From: Rhizobacter sp. OV335
GTDB lineage: Bacteria; Pseudomonadota; Gammaproteobacteria; Burkholderiales; Burkholderiaceae_C
DNA length: 64,000 nucleotides
Reading direction: 5' to 3'
NCBI RefSeq assembly: GCF_900142965.1
Contig: NZ_FRCQ01000004.1
Location: 248,001 to 312,000 of the forward strand
Shown: in pieces, positions 60,805 through 64,000 of the stretch
Numbering within the stretch: position 1 is the stretch's first letter
How the letters are laid out: the number at the start of each line of letters is the position of its first letter
Position numbers and translations under genes: made by a program
The notes under the pieces: generated by a model
What the model was told of the DNA's origin: nothing
What the model saw: only the letters and a program-made list of their open reading frames with translations
Database searches by the model: none

Positions 60805-63501
60805 ATGCGTGAAGGCACTGCACCGCTGATCCGCCGCGAGGACTACACCGCCCCGGCGTTCTGGATCCGCACCGTCGACCTGACGTTCGACCTCGACCCG
60901 GCCAAGACGCTGGTCATCAACCGCATGACGATGGAGCGCAACACCACGCTGCCGCCGCAGCCGCTGCGCCTGCATGGCGAAGACCTGACGCTGACGCGCG
61001 TGCTGGTCAACGGCGAATCGGTGTCGTTCCGCCATGAAGACGGCATGCTGGTGATCGACAGCTTGTCCGACGTGCCGGCCGGCGAGTTCACGCTCGAGAT
61101 CCGCAACACCTGCGCGCCCGAGAAGAACACGCAGCTGTCGGGCCTGTACACCTCGGGTGGCGGCTTCTTCACGCAGTGCGAGGCCGAGGGCTTCCGCCGC
61201 ATCGCCTATTTCCTCGACCGCCCGGACGTGATGGCGGTCTACACCGTGACGCTGAAGGCGAACAAGAAGGCCTACCCGGTGCTGCTGTCGAACGGCAACC
61301 TGGTGCAGCAGGGCGAGCTCGACAACGGCCGCCACTTCGCGAAATGGCACGACCCGTTCCCGAAGCCGAGCTACCTGTTCGCGCTGGTCGCGGCCGACCT
61401 GGTCGCGCGCGAGCAGCACATCCGCACCCGCTCGGGCAAGGACCACCTGCTGCAGGTGTACGTGCGCCGCGGCGACCTCGAGAAGACCGAGCATGCGATG
61501 AACTCGCTGATCGCGAGCGTGGTGTGGGACGAGGCCCGCTTCAAGCTGCCGCTGGACCTGGAGCGCTTCATGATCGTCGCGGTCGGCGACTTCAACATGG
61601 GCGCGATGGAGAACAAGGGCCTGAACATCTTCAACACGAAGTTCGTTCTCGCCAACCCGGCGACGGCCACCGACGTGGATTACGCCGGCATCGAGAGCGT
61701 GGTCGGCCACGAGTACTTCCACAACTGGACCGGCAACCGCATCACCTGCCGCGACTGGTTCCAGCTGAGCCTGAAGGAGGGCCTGACGGTCTTCCGCGAC
61801 CAGGAGTTCAGCATGGACATGGCCGGCAGCCCGACGGCCCGCGCCGTCAAGCGCATCGAGGACGTGCGCCAGCTGCGCCAGATCCAGTTCCCCGAAGATG
61901 CCGGCTCGATGGCCCACCCGGTGCGCCCGGACAGCTACGTCGAGATCAACAACTTCTACACCGCGACCATCTACGAGAAGGGCTCGGAGGTGGTGCGGAT
62001 GATGCAGACGCTGGTGGGCCGCGAAGGCTTCGCGCGCGGCATCACGCTGTACTTCGCGCGCCACGACGGCCAGGCCGTGACCTGCGACGACTTCGCGCAG
62101 GCCATCGCCGATGCCAACCCCGACAGCGAACTGGCGAAGCACCTGACGCAGTTCAAGCGCTGGTACAGCCAGGCCGGCACGCCGCGCGTCAACGCCCGCG
62201 GCCGCTACGACGCGCCGTCGCGCACCTACACGCTGGGCATCGAGCAGAGCTGCCTGCCCTCGCCGGGGCAGGTGGTCAAGGAGTCGAACGTGATCCCGGT
62301 CGCGATGGGGCTGATCGGCCGCGACGGCCGGCCGCTGCCGCTGCAGCTGGAAGGCGAAGCGGCCGCCGGCGGCACCGAGCGCGTGCTGGTGCTGCACGAA
62401 TCGCGCAGCTTCTTCACCTTCGTCAACATCGACGTGGAACCGGTGCCGTCGCTGCTGCGCGGCTTCTCGGCGCCGGTCATGCTGATCGACCACCTGTCCG
62501 ATGAGGACCTGCTGGTGCTGCTGAAGCACGACAGCGACCCGTTCAACCGCTGGGAAGCCGGCCAGCGCCTGGCGCTGAACCGCCTGCTGGCCGCGGTGGC
62601 GACCGAGCAGCCGCAGCCGCTCGATGCCGCCTTCATCGAGGCGATGCGCGCGGTGCTGCGGCATGCCGAACTCGATGCCGCGTTCAAGGAACTGGCGCTG
62701 ACGCTGCCGAGCGAGACCTACGTCGCCGAGCAGCTCGACGTGGTCGACCCGCAGCGCATCCATGCGGCGCGCGAATCGATGAAGCTGCAGCTCGCGCAGG
62801 CGCTGCGCGACGACTGGCAGTGGGCCTTCGACACGCACCAGGTGCGCGGCGGCTACTCGCCCGACCCGGTGTCGTCCGGCAAGCGCGCGCTGGCCAACCT
62901 GGCGCTCGCGATGCTGTGCCTCGACGCGACGCGCCGCGGTGACACCGTGTGGCCGGGCCGCGCCTACCAGCGCTTCAAGGACGCCGGCAACATGACCGAT
63001 CGGCTGGGCGCGCTGGCCGCGCTGGTGCATGCCCACGCCGAGCTGGCCGAGCCGGCGCTGCAACGCTTCCACGAGATCTTCAGGGCCGAACCGCTGGTCA
63101 TCGACAAGTGGTTCACGCTGCAGGCCGGCGCCCCCGAGAAGGACGGCCGCGTGTTCACGCGCGCCAAGCAGCTGCTGCAGCACCCGGACTTCTCGCTGAA
63201 GAACCCGAACCGGGCGCGCAGCCTGATCAGCGCGCTGTGCATGCTGAACCCGGCCGCCTTCCACCGCAGCGATGCCGCCGGCTACGTGTTCTGGGCCGAC
63301 CGCATGATCGAGCTCGACAGCCTGAACCCGCAGCTCGCCGCGCGCGTCGCCCGCGTGATGGACCGCTGGAGCAACTTGGCCGAGCCCTACCGCACCGCCG
63401 CCGGCGAAGCGCTGAAGCGCGTCGCGGCCAAGGCCGACCTGTCGAACGACGTGCGCGAGATCGTCGGCCGAGCGCTGCAATCCGGCGAGGTCGCGGCATG
63501 A
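60805..63501 (+). CDS. pepN: Aminopeptidase N
   Basis: An 898-residue M1-family zinc aminopeptidase that trims N-terminal residues from peptides. The exopeptidase motif GAMEN ([17 protein letters not shown]) and the zinc motif HEYFH (His302, Glu303, His306; [14 protein letters not shown]) are intact, with the second Glu in [12 protein letters not shown]. Length and domain order match E. coli PepN. ATG 60805 lies after GAAAGAAGAAC. Its stop overlaps fbp by ATGA. Confidence 0.96.
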   Translation: MREGTAPLIRREDYTAPAFWIRTVDLTFDLDPAKTLVINRMTMERNTTLPPQPLRLHGEDLTLTRVLVNGESVSFRHEDGMLVIDSLSDVPAGEFTLEIRNTCAPEKNTQLSGLYTSGGGFFTQCEAEGFRRIAYFLDRPDVMAVYTVTLKANKKAYPVLLSNGNLVQQGELDNGRHFAKWHDPFPKPSYLFALVAADLVAREQHIRTRSGKDHLLQVYVRRGDLEKTEHAMNSLIASVVWDEARFKLPLDLERFMIVAVGDFNMGAMENKGLNIFNTKFVLANPATATDVDYAGIESVVGHEYFHNWTGNRITCRDWFQLSLKEGLTVFRDQEFSMDMAGSPTARAVKRIEDVRQLRQIQFPEDAGSMAHPVRPDSYVEINNFYTATIYEKGSEVVRMMQTLVGREGFARGITLYFARHDGQAVTCDDFAQAIADANPDSELAKHLTQFKRWYSQAGTPRVNARGRYDAPSRTYTLGIEQSCLPSPGQVVKESNVIPVAMGLIGRDGRPLPLQLEGEAAAGGTERVLVLHESRSFFTFVNIDVEPVPSLLRGFSAPVMLIDHLSDEDLLVLLKHDSDPFNRWEAGQRLALNRLLAAVATEQPQPLDAAFIEAMRAVLRHAELDAAFKELALTLPSETYVAEQLDVVDPQRIHAARESMKLQLAQALRDDWQWAFDTHQVRGGYSPDPVSSGKRALANLALAMLCLDATRRGDTVWPGRAYQRFKDAGNMTDRLGALAALVHAHAELAEPALQRFHEIFRAEPLVIDKWFTLQAGAPEKDGRVFTRAKQLLQHPDFSLKNPNRARSLISALCMLNPAAFHRSDAAGYVFWADRMIELDSLNPQLAARVARVMDRWSNLAEPYRTAAGEALKRVAAKADLSNDVREIVGRALQSGEVAA

Positions 63502-64000
63502 CGCAGCGCCTGACTCCGAAACGCATCAGCCTGACGCAGTACCTGATCGAGCAGCAGCGCAGCCACGGCAACATCCCGTCGCAGCTGCGGCTGCTGATCG
63601 AGGTGGTGGCGCGCGCCTGCAAGCGCATCAGCATCAGCGTCAACAAGGGCGCGCTCGGCGGCGTGCTCGGCAGCGCCGAGACCGAGAACGTGCAGGGCGA
63701 GATGCAGAAGAAGCTCGACATCATCGCCAACGAGGTGCTGATCGAGGCCAACGAATGGGGCGGCCACCTCGCGGCGATGGCCAGCGAGGAGATGGAAGGC
63801 ATCTACGTGGTGCCCAACCGCTTCCCGCAGGGCGAGTACCTGCTGCTGTTCGACCCGCTCGACGGCTCGAGCAACATCGACGTCAACGTCAGCATCGGCA
63901 CGATCTTCTCGGTGCTGAAGAAGCCCGAGAGCACGGCGGGTGCGAGCGTGGGCGTCAGCGAGGCCGATTTCCTGCAGCCCGGAACGCAGCAGGTCGCGGC
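63498..64000 (+). CDS. fbp: Fructose-1,6-bisphosphatase class I, 3'-truncated
   Basis: Gluconeogenic enzyme. 167 residues are visible before the window ends in frame. It opens [20 protein letters not shown], with [20 protein letters not shown] and [20 protein letters not shown]; the metal-binding [20 protein letters not shown] is diagnostic of class I. ATG overlaps the pepN stop (ATGA). The remainder lies beyond base 64000. Confidence 0.95.
   Translation, partial: MTQRLTPKRISLTQYLIEQQRSHGNIPSQLRLLIEVVARACKRISISVNKGALGGVLGSAETENVQGEMQKKLDIIANEVLIEANEWGGHLAAMASEEMEGIYVVPNRFPQGEYLLLFDPLDGSSNIDVNVSIGTIFSVLKKPESTAGASVGVSEADFLQPGTQQVA

Noticed and set aside
60004-63480. 1158-codon open frame antisense to pepN
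   Set aside because: His/Arg/Gln-rich shadow typical of the complementary strand of a GC-rich gene; pepN on the plus strand has full family motifs.

Overview
The window is about 69% GC, tightly packed and free of rRNA, CRISPR arrays or recognisable insertion sequences. Gene content (two ABC import operons, an encoded-CCA tRNA-Ala, prfB with its recoding site, pepN, fbp, recJ, ppk, plsY, psd, hemP) and the style of many start sites point to a betaproteobacterium of the order Burkholderiales, probably the Leptothrix/Rubrivivax/Rhizobacter neighbourhood; that placement is inference from sequence style, not a search. Many genes overlap by ATGA or TGATG, so operon structure is unusually easy to read. 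Genes such as those at 7373, 17322, 34338, 38159, 39963, 44182, 49301, 49865 and 58019 have a TAnnnT-like hexamer 6-8 bases before the start codon and no Shine-Dalgarno, which suggests leaderless mRNAs.

Layout. 1-6281: a CUT1 sugar importer (glucose/mannose type; binding protein cut by the window edge, two permeases, ATPase) with a DUF1479 oxygenase-like gene and an AGE-family sugar isomerase. 6282-7292: a small degenerate island with an orphan gene holding a 28-bp palindrome, a broken gene and tRNA-Ala(CGC). 7373-12669: acetyltransferase, oxidoreductase, voltage-gated K+ channel with a zinc ribbon, class 3 lipase, Tat-exported dienelactone hydrolase, phosphatidylserine decarboxylase. 12652-16705: a polar amino-acid ABC operon containing an AstE/AspA-type deacylase. 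16767-22548: a secreted protein with three ERMxLIGRTP repeats, an IclR regulator, a four-module lipoprotein (SGNH esterase, AbfB, GH76, ricin-B) and a family 5 binding protein. 22621-29670: Na/Pi symporter, then a minus-strand run of di-haem peroxidase, histidine kinase, double-receiver regulator and Nudix hydrolase, and a CesT-like chaperone. 29737-34251: a probable phosphate-starvation operon (PlcP-like phosphoesterase, glycosyltransferase, ppk, sixA) behind a Pho-box-like repeat. 34338-40595: PGM-like protein, recJ, sugar dehydrogenase, rnm, EamA transporter, yciO. 40600-49865: chemoreceptor, hemP with a Fur-like box, ridA-plsY-ybaK, epoxide hydrolase, redoxin, aldo/keto reductase, acyl-CoA synthetase, acetyltransferase.

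The most unusual region is 49911-58019. A winged-helix/NTPase/TPR regulator (50892-53405) is followed by a tandem set of very small minus-strand genes whose C-termini share a PVIQNDNT-like ending, two of them after a double-glycine-like DELRAVxGG/GA motif; a truncated copy of the regulator's C-terminus is fused to another small-gene remnant; then come a 126-aa DP-EP-like protein, a TIR-TM-TPR protein and a SLOG-like protein in an overlapping operon. The regulator promoter and the far end of the TIR/SLOG operon share a near-identical 27-bp box with three CTGAA repeats at identical 11/10-base spacing. Together these suggest a self-contained signalling or conflict system in which a TIR enzyme and a SLOG sensor are coupled to small exported peptides or surface proteins under one PhoB/OmpR-type regulator.

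58019-64000 returns to core genome: alpha/beta hydrolase, prfB, HAD phosphatase, pepN and the start of fbp, which runs off the right edge.
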